This document shows, piece after piece, positions 10,278-18,240 of a stretch of DNA of 64,000 nucleotides (the stretch's first letter is position 1; every line of letters begins with the position of its first letter). The stretch lies in the NCBI RefSeq assembly GCF_001908235.1, contig NZ_LGHK01000047.1:1-64000 (forward strand), given 5' to 3'. This DNA is from Bradyrhizobium sp. NAS96.2. GTDB lineage: Bacteria; Pseudomonadota; Alphaproteobacteria; Rhizobiales; Xanthobacteraceae. The notes beneath the pieces were generated by a model. It searched no databases and had not been told where the DNA came from. It worked only from the letters and a program-made list of their open reading frames with translations. A program made the position numbers and the translations under genes.

Positions 10278-11621
10278 ATGCCCAAGACAAATCTGGCCGG
10301 CGCAGGTCTGTCGGTCATCCTCCTCGCGGCGGTCGGCATCACAGGGGTGACGGCCGAGCCCGTGCTGAAAGGCACGGAGGCGTTCGGCGACTGGCAGCGC
10401 GACAGACCGGGCACGGTGCGTCTGATCACACCGCAAGACTTGCCCAAGCCGGGGGCAACGGCCTCCAGCAGCAATTCATCGCGCGTCGTGCAGCGACCTG
10501 CCTCCGCAGTGCCGCAGGTGCCGGCGGGGTTCAAGATCGAGCTGTTTGCCAGCGGGCTGAGCGGACCGCGGATCATCCGGACCGCGCCCAACGGCGACAT
10601 CTTCGTCGCGGAAACCGGCCCCGGCCGCATCCGTGTCCTGCGCAGCGCCGACGGTGCCACCAAGGCTGCGACCAATGAGGTCTACGCAACCGGACTGAAC
10701 CGGCCGTTCGGCATCGCGTTCTTCCCGAGCGGCGACAACCCGCAATGGCTCTATGTCGCCAACACGGACAGCGTCGTGCGCTTTGCCTACCGCAACGGCG
10801 ACCTCAAGGCGTCGGGAAAGCCCGAGACCATTGTCGCAAATCTTCCTCACGGCTACGGCCATTCGACGCGTGACATCGTATTCACGCCCGATGACAAGCG
10901 CATGCTGGTATCGGTCGGCTCGGCTGGCAACGCAGGCGAGGGGCTCGGCCAGCCTCCTGGTGGCATCGAGGTCTGGAGTCGCGACCACGCGCTTGGCGCT
11001 GCCTGGGGATCGGAAACCGATCGCGCCGCTGTCCTTGCCTTCGATCCCGACGGCAAGAACCAGAAACTGTTCGCCACAGGTATTCGTAATTGCGTCGGCC
11101 TCGCGATCCAGCCTGGCAGCGGCGCGCCATGGTGTTCGACCAATGAGCGCGATGGCCGCGGCGACAACCTCGTCCCCGACTATGTGACGCGGATCCGCGA
11201 TGGCGCGTTCTACGGCTGGCCTTGGTACTATATCGGCGCCAACGAAGACCCCGCGCATGCCGGTGCGCGGCCCGACCTGAAAGACAAGGTGACGATTCCC
11301 GACGTGCTGTTGCAGGCGCACTCGGCTTCGCTCGGCCTGACCTTCTACACCGGCAGCAGTTTTCCGCCCGAATATCGCGGCGACGGCTTTGCCGCCGAAC
11401 ACGGCTCGTGGAATCGGTCGAAGCGCACCGGCTACAAGGTCATTCGCATCAGATTGAAGGACGGCGTGCCGACCGGTGAGTACGAGGATTTCATCACCGG
11501 CTTTGTCATCGGCGACAATGAGGTGTGGGGCCGTCCAGTGGGAGTTACGGTCGCGCGCGACGGTGCACTGCTGGTCTCCGAGGACGGCAACGGCACGATC
11601 TGGCGCATCAGCCACGAGTAG
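10278..11621 (+). CDS. PQQ-type sorbosone/glucose dehydrogenase family protein, exported
   Basis: A 447-residue protein with an N-terminal signal peptide (about 1-26, ending GVTAEP). A beta-propeller of the glucose/sorbosone dehydrogenase family follows: GPRIIRTAPNGDIFVAE, NRPFGIAFFP, GHSTRDIVFTPD, ATGIRNCVGLAIQP and FYGWPWYYIG. These enzymes oxidise sugars or aldehydes in the periplasm with PQQ, passing electrons to a respiratory acceptor. No cytochrome domain or partner is adjacent. GAGGAG precedes the ATG. Substrate cannot be assigned from sequence. Confidence 0.85.
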   Translation: MPKTNLAGAGLSVILLAAVGITGVTAEPVLKGTEAFGDWQRDRPGTVRLITPQDLPKPGATASSSNSSRVVQRPASAVPQVPAGFKIELFASGLSGPRIIRTAPNGDIFVAETGPGRIRVLRSADGATKAATNEVYATGLNRPFGIAFFPSGDNPQWLYVANTDSVVRFAYRNGDLKASGKPETIVANLPHGYGHSTRDIVFTPDDKRMLVSVGSAGNAGEGLGQPPGGIEVWSRDHALGAAWGSETDRAAVLAFDPDGKNQKLFATGIRNCVGLAIQPGSGAPWCSTNERDGRGDNLVPDYVTRIRDGAFYGWPWYYIGANEDPAHAGARPDLKDKVTIPDVLLQAHSASLGLTFYTGSSFPPEYRGDGFAAEHGSWNRSKRTGYKVIRIRLKDGVPTGEYEDFITGFVIGDNEVWGRPVGVTVARDGALLVSEDGNGTIWRISHE

Positions 11622-11661
11622 CCGTTCGCTCTTCAGTGAGGCTGTTCAGGCCGGCAGGCCG

Positions 11662-11919
11662 TTACCCCAGTCCATCCTTGAGGCCGTATTCCTCATAGAT
11701 GGTCAGCGGGTCGGTATCCGGAAACAACCGGCACTTGGCCTGCGCAAGATGCAGCGTGACGGCGCCGGCCTCGCATCTCGCGGTCAGAATCTTCCGGACA
11801 TCCTCCATATGCGCGCGAGGCTGGTGCTTCGACGGCAACTGTTCGAGCGCAACCAGCGCCGTGGCCAGGGCCTCGGTGACCACCCACTCGTCATGTCCGG
11901 TTATTCCCTTTCGCGGCAT
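11662..11919 (-). CDS. Hypothetical protein
   Basis: An 85-residue protein, convergent with the dehydrogenase gene. The ATG at 11919 is preferred over a GTG two codons upstream because GGAGGG lies 7 nt before it. It looks soluble and helical (EWVVTEALATALVALEQL). It contains CRLFPDTDPLTIYEEYGL near the end. No family recognised; base composition and codon use match the neighbours, so it is probably real. Confidence 0.5.
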   Translation of the reverse strand: MPRKGITGHDEWVVTEALATALVALEQLPSKHQPRAHMEDVRKILTARCEAGAVTLHLAQAKCRLFPDTDPLTIYEEYGLKDGLG

Positions 11920-12070
11920 CGCCACACCCTCCGTAGCACCGGCTGCGACATTGTAGCGCGAGATGGGTGGGGGCTGTCATCAGCCAACATGGGGAGGGCA
12001 GCGCGGAACCGGTTGGAGCGGTCCTGCCACGATGCGCCGCAGGGAACCAGCGTGGCAGCGCGCGCCGGCA

Positions 12071-12934
12071 GTGATTAGAACGACGGTCACGCCCTTCACC
12101 ACCCAACCTGCCTGGATGTTCGACCCCTATCTCTCAGCCTGGAGCCTTGTCCCCGACGGCGACCCGATCGTGACGCACGCCGCACGGTTGCTGCCGGTGC
12201 GGCGGCACGGCGAACCGGCGATACTCAAATTGTCACACGAACCGGACGAACGTCTCGGCGGCATCGTCATGGCGTGGTGGGATGGGGACGGCGCGGCGCG
12301 CGTCCTGGCCCGTGACGGCGAGGCTCTCCTGCTCGAGCGGGCGATGGGTTCGGCTTCGCTGAGCGACATGGCGCGAACCGGCCGGGACGATGAAGCCTGC
12401 CGAATTCTCTGTGCAACCGCCGACCGGCTGCACGCCCGGAGAGCGAAACCGCGGCCGGACCTGACGCCGCTCGAGGACTGGTTTCGCGAGCTGTGGCCGG
12501 CGGCGAGGGCGCACGGCGGTATCCTGAATCGATCGGCCGACATCGCCGAAGCGCTGCTCCGCGATCAGCGCGAAATCGTGGTGCTGCATGGCGACCTGCA
12601 CCATGACAATGTGCTCGACTTCGGCGCGCGTGGCTGGCTTGCGATCGATCCCAAGCATCTTGTCGGCGAGCGCGGCTTCGACTTCGCCAACATCTTCACC
12701 AACCCCGATCTTGCCGATCCGACACGGCCGGTCGCAACCGAACCCGGCCGCTTTGCGCGGCGTCTCGACATCGTCGTGGAAACAGCGCGACTCGATCGCT
12801 GGCGCTTGCTGTCATGGATCATCGCCTGGACAGGCTTGTCGGCAGCGTGGTTCCTCGGCGATGCCGATCCACTCGCCGAGATCGACCTTGCAATCGCACG
12901 ACTTGCGGCCGGCGAGCTCGACCGGATGGCGTAA
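12071..12934 (+). CDS. APH(6)/hydroxyurea-type small-molecule phosphotransferase
   Basis: A protein of about 287 residues of the aminoglycoside 6-phosphotransferase/hydroxyurea kinase family, which phosphorylates streptomycin-like substrates with ATP. Diagnostic segments are the Brenner-like catalytic loop VLHGDLHHDNVLDF (catalytic Asp about 175), GWLAIDPKHLVGERGFD (metal-binding Asp about 193) and a C-terminal LSAAWFLGDADPLAEIDLAI. The length suits APH(6)-Id relatives. No strong ribosome binding site decides the start; GTG 12071 and ATG 12032 are both possible. As a chromosomal copy without mobile elements, it is an intrinsic homologue whose effect on resistance is unproven. Confidence 0.85.
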   Translation: MIRTTVTPFTTQPAWMFDPYLSAWSLVPDGDPIVTHAARLLPVRRHGEPAILKLSHEPDERLGGIVMAWWDGDGAARVLARDGEALLLERAMGSASLSDMARTGRDDEACRILCATADRLHARRAKPRPDLTPLEDWFRELWPAARAHGGILNRSADIAEALLRDQREIVVLHGDLHHDNVLDFGARGWLAIDPKHLVGERGFDFANIFTNPDLADPTRPVATEPGRFARRLDIVVETARLDRWRLLSWIIAWTGLSAAWFLGDADPLAEIDLAIARLAAGELDRMA

Positions 12935-12946
12935 GGCGCGTAGCGA

Positions 12947-13114
12947 CTACGCCGCCGCGACACTGGCCCCGGTCAGCGACACGCTCAGGATCCGCCACTT
13001 CGAAATATCGAAGAAGTAGGCGGCCTTGATACGCGCGGACGCGGGATCCGGCGCTTGAATCGCCGTGTGGAATTGCCGCATCCCATCGCTCAGCGAAATC
13101 CGGAATGTCTGCAT
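12947..13114 (-). CDS. Small hypothetical protein
   Basis: A 55-residue protein convergent with the APH(6)-like gene. The ATG at 13114 has TGGAGGT 7 nt upstream, which makes it a better start than the GTG five codons earlier. The sequence (QTFRISLSDGMRQFHTAI, then KAAYFFDISKWRILSVSL) suggests a compact beta-rich fold. No family recognised. Confidence 0.45.
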   Translation of the reverse strand: MQTFRISLSDGMRQFHTAIQAPDPASARIKAAYFFDISKWRILSVSLTGASVAAA

Positions 13115-13201
13115 TGGTCGAACCTCCACGCAGCCGATGCTGCGGCAAGGAGGGTTAAGATCCAGTTGCTGATGACGGTGTCCGCGCGGCGCACACGCGC
13201 C

Positions 13202-13672
13202 TCACGCGATCCCTTTCCCGGCTGAAGCCTGCGGCAGCCGCACCATCGTATCTTCTGCGCCGACGACGCGTCCGTCCTGCGCTCGCAGTTCGAGCCGCCG
13301 CACCGGCAACCCGTTCTTTCGGTCGACCAAGAGCACATGCGCCTCGTCGGGCTCGAAGAAGAAATCCTCACCCCACTGACGGAGCGCGACGAGGAGCGGG
13401 AACAGGCCGCGTCCCTTTTCTGTCAGCACATATTCCTGATAGGGGCTGCCGTCCGCCGCGGGTACGGTCTCCATGATTCCGTGCGCCAGCAGATTGCGGA
13501 GCCGGGCGGAGAGGATGTTCTTGGCGAGCCCGAGGCTCTTTTGAAATTCGCCGAACCGGCGCAGCCCGTCGAACGCATCGCGGACGATCAACAGCGACCA
13601 CCAGTCGCCGATTGCATCGAGCGGCCGGGCCACCCCGCACATCGAGTCCCTGTGGCTCACTCGCTTGGCCAT
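13202..13672 (-). CDS. HxlR-family winged-helix transcriptional regulator
   Basis: About 156 residues from MAKRVSHRDS. An HxlR winged-helix domain (residues about 8-100) shows the family signature: CGVARPLDAIGDWWSLLIV, then GLRRFGEFQKSLGLAKNIL, LSARLRNLLAHGI and YVLTEKGRGLFP. HxlR proteins bind short operators as dimers and often control a divergent gene. Here that gene is the dehalogenase-like hydrolase at 13807. Starts further upstream (13696, 13750) would run into the operator-like repeats at 13743-13792, so the shorter protein is favoured. The effector is unknown. Confidence 0.88.
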   Translation of the reverse strand: MAKRVSHRDSMCGVARPLDAIGDWWSLLIVRDAFDGLRRFGEFQKSLGLAKNILSARLRNLLAHGIMETVPAADGSPYQEYVLTEKGRGLFPLLVALRQWGEDFFFEPDEAHVLLVDRKNGLPVRRLELRAQDGRVVGAEDTMVRLPQASAGKGIA

Positions 13673-13742
13673 CGTGATCTGCCTGACGCTCTTCATCGTG
13701 GACGCGGCCCGAAAGACCGCCCGATCGAGGGCTCGATATATC

Positions 13743-13792
13743 GGTTGCAAAGTAAAACCTCAAGGGCTACACGATGGTTTCAAATTAAAACT
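13743..13792. promoter_or_regulatory. Putative HxlR operator: two dyads in direct repeat
   Basis: Two 17-bp elements, GGTTGCAAAGTAAAACC (13743-13759) and GGTTTCAAATTAAAACT (13776-13792), are direct repeats 33 bp apart, about three helical turns. Each is also a partial dyad of the form GGTT-N9-AACC. They fill the divergent HxlR/hydrolase intergenic region just before the hydrolase start at 13807. Repression by the adjacent HxlR protein is inferred. Confidence 0.55.
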
Positions 13793-13806
13793 ATTCGAGG
13801 CCAGCC

Positions 13807-14727
13807 ATGATTCAACCCGATGCGACGTTCGACGGCACCTTTCCTTTCGCGCCGCATTTCAGCGCGGCTCCAGGTTTCCGGATGCATTATGTCGACGAAG
13901 GCCCGCGGGACGGCGAGGTGGTGCTTTGCCTCCATGGTGAACCGACCTGGAGCTATCTGTTCCGGCATCTGGTGCCAGTCCTGAACGCAACGCGGCGCGT
14001 GGTCATTCCGGATCACATGGGCTTTGGCAAGAGCGCGACGCCGGCGCAGCGCAGCTATTGGCTGCAAGACCATGTCGACAATCTCGAAGCCCTGGTCCTC
14101 GCGCTCGACCTCACCAACATCACCCTCGTGATGCATGATTTCGGCGGTCCCGTCGGCATGGGGCTCGCGGTACGCCATCCGGATCGGATCCGCCGCGTCA
14201 TCTCGGCCAACGGGCCGACACCGTTCGGGCAGAGCGACCTGCTCACGCGCGTCACCACGAACGCGCAGGTCTCGCCCTGGTTTCAGTGGATCGCATCCGC
14301 TGAGGCGAACGGTGAGCTCGAGCCGGTGCTCGGCCAGCTCGGCTTCAATATCCTGAGCACGCTCAAGCTCAACGGCTTCGAGAACAACGCAGTCATCACC
14401 GACGCCTGGCTCGCCGCCTACGGCTCACCTTTCGCGCGTCCGGCCGACTGCCTCGGTGCGATCGGATGGGCGAGGGGCTTTGCGACCGGGGCGCACAAAT
14501 TCGAGGCGCCGACTCCTGCCGCCGATCGCGCGATCCGCAGCAAGCCAGCGCTGGCGATCTGGGGCGAAGCGGACCGCACGCTGCACGCAGACCATTTCCT
14601 GCCACTGTTTTCCGCGATCTTCCCGGCGGCGCCGGTCAGGCGCCTTACCGGCGTCGGGCATTACTGCTTCGAGGATGCGCCGCAGGAAATCGCCGACATG
14701 ATCGCGGAGTTCATCGCGCAGACCTGA
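13807..14727 (+). CDS. Haloalkane-dehalogenase-like alpha/beta hydrolase
   Basis: A 306-residue alpha/beta hydrolase. LHGEPTWSYLFRHL (oxyanion motif, His43) is characteristic of haloalkane dehalogenases. The nucleophile is Asp111 in MHDFGGP, the catalytic acid is probably Asp256 in WGEADRT, and the base is His285 in GVGHYCFED. The Trp that normally follows the nucleophile and helps bind halide is Phe here, so activity could be dehalogenation or hydrolysis of another ester-like bond. No signal peptide. It is divergent from HxlR with likely operators between. Confidence 0.82.
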   Translation: MIQPDATFDGTFPFAPHFSAAPGFRMHYVDEGPRDGEVVLCLHGEPTWSYLFRHLVPVLNATRRVVIPDHMGFGKSATPAQRSYWLQDHVDNLEALVLALDLTNITLVMHDFGGPVGMGLAVRHPDRIRRVISANGPTPFGQSDLLTRVTTNAQVSPWFQWIASAEANGELEPVLGQLGFNILSTLKLNGFENNAVITDAWLAAYGSPFARPADCLGAIGWARGFATGAHKFEAPTPAADRAIRSKPALAIWGEADRTLHADHFLPLFSAIFPAAPVRRLTGVGHYCFEDAPQEIADMIAEFIAQT

Positions 14728-14852
14728 CGGCACGCCCGGCAAAGAGCGTGGGTCTGATCAGGCGGTAGAAATCCGGGACATTGATCGGATCATGCCTGCT
14801 CGCGACAACGAGCAGAACGATCGCATCGCCAGCGCAAACGGCGCGCACTGGT

Positions 14853-15140
14853 TCAGCTTGCGCCGGCGAGGATGACGAGGTTGTTGATGACGGGCGTTGA
14901 GCAGAACGCCACGACAAGGGCGATCCTGGAAAGGTTTTCGCTACGCCAAAGCAGGGCGATGACGAGATAGGTCAAGCCCAGTTTGGGGATCAGCCACCAG
15001 ACACCGAACCAGGCCTGGGCCATCTGCATGAACGGGTTCGCCTCGCCGAATCCGAGCTCCAAGATCCTGTTGGTGGTGGCGAGGTCGGCACATCCAAGAA
15101 GCAGTACGGAGAGCAGCAGCAACGCCTTGACCCAATTCAT
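14853..15140 (-). CDS. Small membrane protein, DUF5658-like
   Basis: A 95-residue protein with three likely membrane helices: residues 4-20, about 45-65 and about 70-90. The first loop carries CADLATTNRILELGFGEANP, the polar signature of the DUF5658 family. The ATG at 15140 has GAGAGG just upstream and is preferred over a start 13 codons earlier. Convergent with the dehalogenase-like gene. Function unknown. Confidence 0.6.
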   Translation of the reverse strand: MNWVKALLLLSVLLLGCADLATTNRILELGFGEANPFMQMAQAWFGVWWLIPKLGLTYLVIALLWRSENLSRIALVVAFCSTPVINNLVILAGAS

Positions 15141-15477
15141 TTCAACCTCTCGGTGCCGGGCGCCGGACGGGCAATGCACCTATCATTCAAGCTGATTCCT
15201 TAATTGTTGGTTCGGGAAGAGGTTGCAACCAGGCCGCTTTGCGGAGGCGCCATGCATGGCCGAAGGGGTGTCCTGTCAACCCCACTGAATCAATTCGACT
15301 TTCCGCGGCACTGCGTCAAACGGCTGCGGTTTAGGCCACGGCCAGCGACGCGTTCGAGGTTGGTCCGCCGCGTGGCTCGTGCACGCCACACCTTTCGGTT
15401 TGATTCTGTTTTCGCGCCCGATTCCATTAGCGCGCCGCCCGTTTTGGCAAACTCGTCCCAAAGTTTGCTAACGGCAG
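15141..15477. other. Intergenic region with one dyad
   Basis: No gene is supported in these 337 bases. Near the right end a perfect dyad GCAAACT-N8-AGTTTGC (15447-15468) sits 9 nt from the stop of the AraC remnant. It may be a leftover operator or hairpin. Confidence 0.4.
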
Positions 15478-15885
15478 TCAATTGGGGCGCCATTCGCTCG
15501 GTGCTACACCCGACCAGCGCTGAAACGCGTGGGTAAAGCCGCTGGGATCGGCGTATCCGAGTGCAAGGGCGATGTCGGTAATATCCATCCTCGTCCCCGC
15601 CAGCAGCTGCCGGGCGACTGCGAAGCGTGCTTCGTTGACCAATTCACGGAAACTCTTGCCCTCTGCCTGCAAGCGGCGGTTCAGGGTTCGAGGCTGCATC
15701 GACATTTCATTGGCCACCGCTTCAAGGGAGATGTCGGGAAAGACGACGCGAGCGTGGAGCATGCGGGTAACCGTGTGTGTCACGCTTGGTTGTTCGACCG
15801 CCCAATAGGTTGCGACGGACTTCTCCATTATCCGGCGCAAGTCAGGATCGGCACCGCGGACGGGTGTCCTGCTTGCAAACCAAGA
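15478..15885 (-). pseudogene. AraC-family regulator, C-terminal remnant
   Basis: Only the DNA-binding C-terminus remains. The frame is open from codon 15885 (just inside a stop at 15886-15888) to 15478, about 135 residues. It has two helix-turn-helix motifs: LEAVANEMSMQPRTLNRRL and ITDIALALGYADPSGFTHAF. The preceding PVRGADPDLRRIMEKSV linker is typical of OruR/ArgR-like AraC proteins, which are usually 330-340 residues. The N-terminal ligand domain is absent and no candidate for it is seen further upstream. A TTG at 15840 could allow expression of a 120-residue DNA-binding fragment, but decay is more likely. Confidence 0.75.
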
Positions 15886-16360
15886 TCAACCCGGCAGTGC
15901 TGGTGCTGGGCGGGGCTGTGATCGGCGTTCTTTCGCTTTAGTGATGAGAGGAGCGGGGGCCAGTACGCCGGTCGTTGGAGTGTCCAAAGTCAAATTGCGG
16001 CTGCGAAATCAGCACCAGTTTGGGAGCAGCATTATGAGCATCACTCGCTGCGATCTTCTATCTGCCGGCCTAGGAAGCGCGCTCTCCGCGCCTGTACTCT
16101 CATCCGGCCGCAACGTCGGCTACCCTCGAACAGCTCCACGCTCCCGAACCATTTTGGGGGACCGGAAGGCCACTGACCGCACCGAACACTTTGGTTGGGA
16201 AAGCCGTATGCGCCTTGGCTGTTTGAACATTTCCGCAGCCGTCTGCCAGCAAGATTGGCCCGGACTACCTCCAATATGACATATCGAGTTGGGGAGCGGA
16301 ACTGTAGTGTAGTCGTCCATTGGCTTGTTGTTGTCGATGACCAGGAGCGAGGACGAGACG
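15886..16360. other. Decayed intergenic region
   Basis: These 475 bases hold no convincing intact gene. A frame beginning at 16034 starts MSITRCDLLSAGLGSALSAP, which resembles a twin-arginine signal peptide with the RR pair spoiled (RC). It then loses coding character, so it may be the 5' stub of a deleted exported enzyme. Together with the AraC remnant this marks a deletion or rearrangement scar before the opgC cluster. Confidence 0.4.
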
Positions 16361-17629
16361 ATGCCTCGTATTGATCAAGCCGGATTTGCATCGATTGCCG
16401 ATGGAGTCGCCGGAGCTTCCTCAACGGGCAAGGTGGACCCGGTCGCGAAAGGCATCTTTTCAGCGTCGGCAGTCTCGATGCCGCTGTTTGTCGTCGCGAG
16501 CGGCCAGCGGGAATTGCGGCTCGACCTCTTTCGTGGGCTGGCCCTTTGGATGATCTATATCGACCACGTTTCGCCCGACTATTTGACCTGGTTCACGATC
16601 CGAAATTACGGCTTTAGCGACGCCGCGGAACTCTTCATTTTCATTTCCGGCTTTACCGCTGCGCTGGTCTACGGCAGGGCAACCTTCGAGTCTGGGTTCG
16701 TGATCGGGACCGCGCGCGTGCTGCGGCGGGTCTGGCAGATCTACACCGCGCATCTGTTGCTCTTCCTGGTCCTTATGGCGGAGATCGCTTACGTCGTGGC
16801 AGTTTCAAACAAGCCATCGTTTTACATTCATGAGATGGAAGTCGCGGATTTCTTCAGGGATCCAGGAGCTGTGATGATCCAGACACTGCTCCTGCGATTT
16901 CGTCCGCTGAACATGGATGTTCTGCCGCTCTATATCGTGTTGATGGCCTTCCTGCCGCTCGTCTTCCTGCTTGCACGAGTGCACCGCGATCTTCCGCTGG
17001 CAGCGTCGATCCTGTTCTACATCCTCACCATTCGGTACGACCTTCACTTGTCGACCTATCGAGACGGCTTCTGGTCATTCAATCCTTGCGCTTGGCAGTT
17101 GCTCTTCGTCTTCGGTGCCTGGTGCGCGCTCGGTGGCGGATGGCGATTGATCGCGGTTCTGAATTCTTCGCTGACTTTATGGCTGGCTGTCGCCTATCTC
17201 TGCGCGGCGCTCTTTGTCACCTTCACCTGGTATTTCCCTCAGCTGGAGGGCTTCATCCCAGCGTGGTTGTCGCGCGTGATCTACCCGATCAATAAGACCG
17301 ATTTCGATATCCTGAGGTTTGCGCATTTCCTGGCGCTGACGGTCGTTGTTCTGCGCTTCGTGCCGAGCGACTGGGCGGGATTGAAGTCGCCCTTCGCCCG
17401 GCCATTAATCCTGTGCGGGCAATATTCCCTTCAGACTTTTGCACTCGGGGTCGCCCTGTCATTTGCTGGCTACGCGCTTCTGATGGAGCTTGATGCCGGC
17501 GCCGCGCTGCATTTCATCGTGGGCGTCGCTGGCCTCCTGGTCATGTACTGCGTTGCGCGGACGTTCACATGGTACAAGTGGGCGACGGCGGAGCGCGAGA
17601 GCGCTCCAATGCTGTCAAGACCACTGTGA
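16361..17629 (+). CDS. OpgC-family membrane protein (first copy)
   Basis: A 422-residue inner-membrane acyltransferase-fold protein with about ten membrane helices. The family motif RLDLFRGLALWMIYIDHV is at about residues 54-71, followed by NYGFSDAAELFIFISGF and later NPCAWQLLFVFGAWC and VIYPINKTDFDILRFAHFLA. OpgC proteins add succinyl groups to periplasmic glucans in other alphaproteobacteria. ATG 16361 is chosen for GAGG 8 nt upstream. It leads a five-gene same-strand cluster and is a paralogue of the OpgC at 18241. The acceptor glycan is unknown. Confidence 0.85.
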   Translation: MPRIDQAGFASIADGVAGASSTGKVDPVAKGIFSASAVSMPLFVVASGQRELRLDLFRGLALWMIYIDHVSPDYLTWFTIRNYGFSDAAELFIFISGFTAALVYGRATFESGFVIGTARVLRRVWQIYTAHLLLFLVLMAEIAYVVAVSNKPSFYIHEMEVADFFRDPGAVMIQTLLLRFRPLNMDVLPLYIVLMAFLPLVFLLARVHRDLPLAASILFYILTIRYDLHLSTYRDGFWSFNPCAWQLLFVFGAWCALGGGWRLIAVLNSSLTLWLAVAYLCAALFVTFTWYFPQLEGFIPAWLSRVIYPINKTDFDILRFAHFLALTVVVLRFVPSDWAGLKSPFARPLILCGQYSLQTFALGVALSFAGYALLMELDAGAALHFIVGVAGLLVMYCVARTFTWYKWATAERESAPMLSRPL

Positions 17630-17658
17630 CGGTACCAAGTCGTTAAAGGGAGGGAAAA

Positions 17659-18171
17659 GTGAAAGTCAGCAGACATCTCGTCGCGCTCCTGCTTTTTACC
17701 GGTGCACTCCAAAGCCTGCCTCTGCAAGCGCAGGAAGTGAAGGCAGGTGATCTTGTTATTTCACAAGCGTGGAGCCGCGCGGCGCCGCGCGGTGCGGAAT
17801 TGGCGAGTAGTTATGTCACGATCGAAAACAAGGGAACGGCGCCGGACCGCTTGATCGGAGGGGCGACCGATATCGCCGAAAAGCTTCAGATCCAGCAAAG
17901 TAGCATGGTCGGGGGCGGACTGACCTTAAACCCTGTTGCCGGAGGAGTGACGATCTCTCCCGGTGACAAGGTGGTGTTGGCGCCTCACGGGATTCATCTC
18001 ACCCTGTCGAACCTCAAGGCGAAGATGAAGAAAGGAACTGCTGTGCCGATGACGCTCGAGTTCGAGAAAGCGGGCAAGATTACTGTTTCGTTTGACGTGC
18101 TTGGCGCCGCCTCAACAGGACCAGTCGCGCCCAAAGCTTCAGCGGCAGATGGGAGCAGGATGAAGAAATGA
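17659..18171 (+). CDS. PCu(A)C-like periplasmic protein with degenerate copper site
   Basis: A 170-residue exported protein (signal peptide about 1-24, ending LQAQ) of the copper chaperone PCu(A)C fold, which delivers Cu(I) to cytochrome oxidase. Fold markers include QAWSRAAPRGAELASSYVTI, ISPGDKVVLAPHGIHLTL and VPMTLEFEKAGKI. The usual His/Met ligands are mostly lost: the first His is Gln77, the second Met is Leu, and the final HxM is His103-Leu-Thr105. Only Met83 and His103 remain. GTG start with AGGGAGGG upstream. It sits 29 nt after one opgC and 69 nt before another, so a role in envelope glycan modification is plausible. Confidence 0.75.
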   Translation: MKVSRHLVALLLFTGALQSLPLQAQEVKAGDLVISQAWSRAAPRGAELASSYVTIENKGTAPDRLIGGATDIAEKLQIQQSSMVGGGLTLNPVAGGVTISPGDKVVLAPHGIHLTLSNLKAKMKKGTAVPMTLEFEKAGKITVSFDVLGAASTGPVAPKASAADGSRMKK

Positions 18172-18240
18172 GGTTTCGGCGAGCAGGTTACCGCCGTTGT
18201 CACAGTGCAACGTACCACGAGTAATAATGGATGGAGCATG

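Noticed and set aside
12071-12934. Acquired streptomycin-resistance gene
   Set aside because: No mobile element, integron or composition change surrounds it; it looks like an intrinsic chromosomal homologue.
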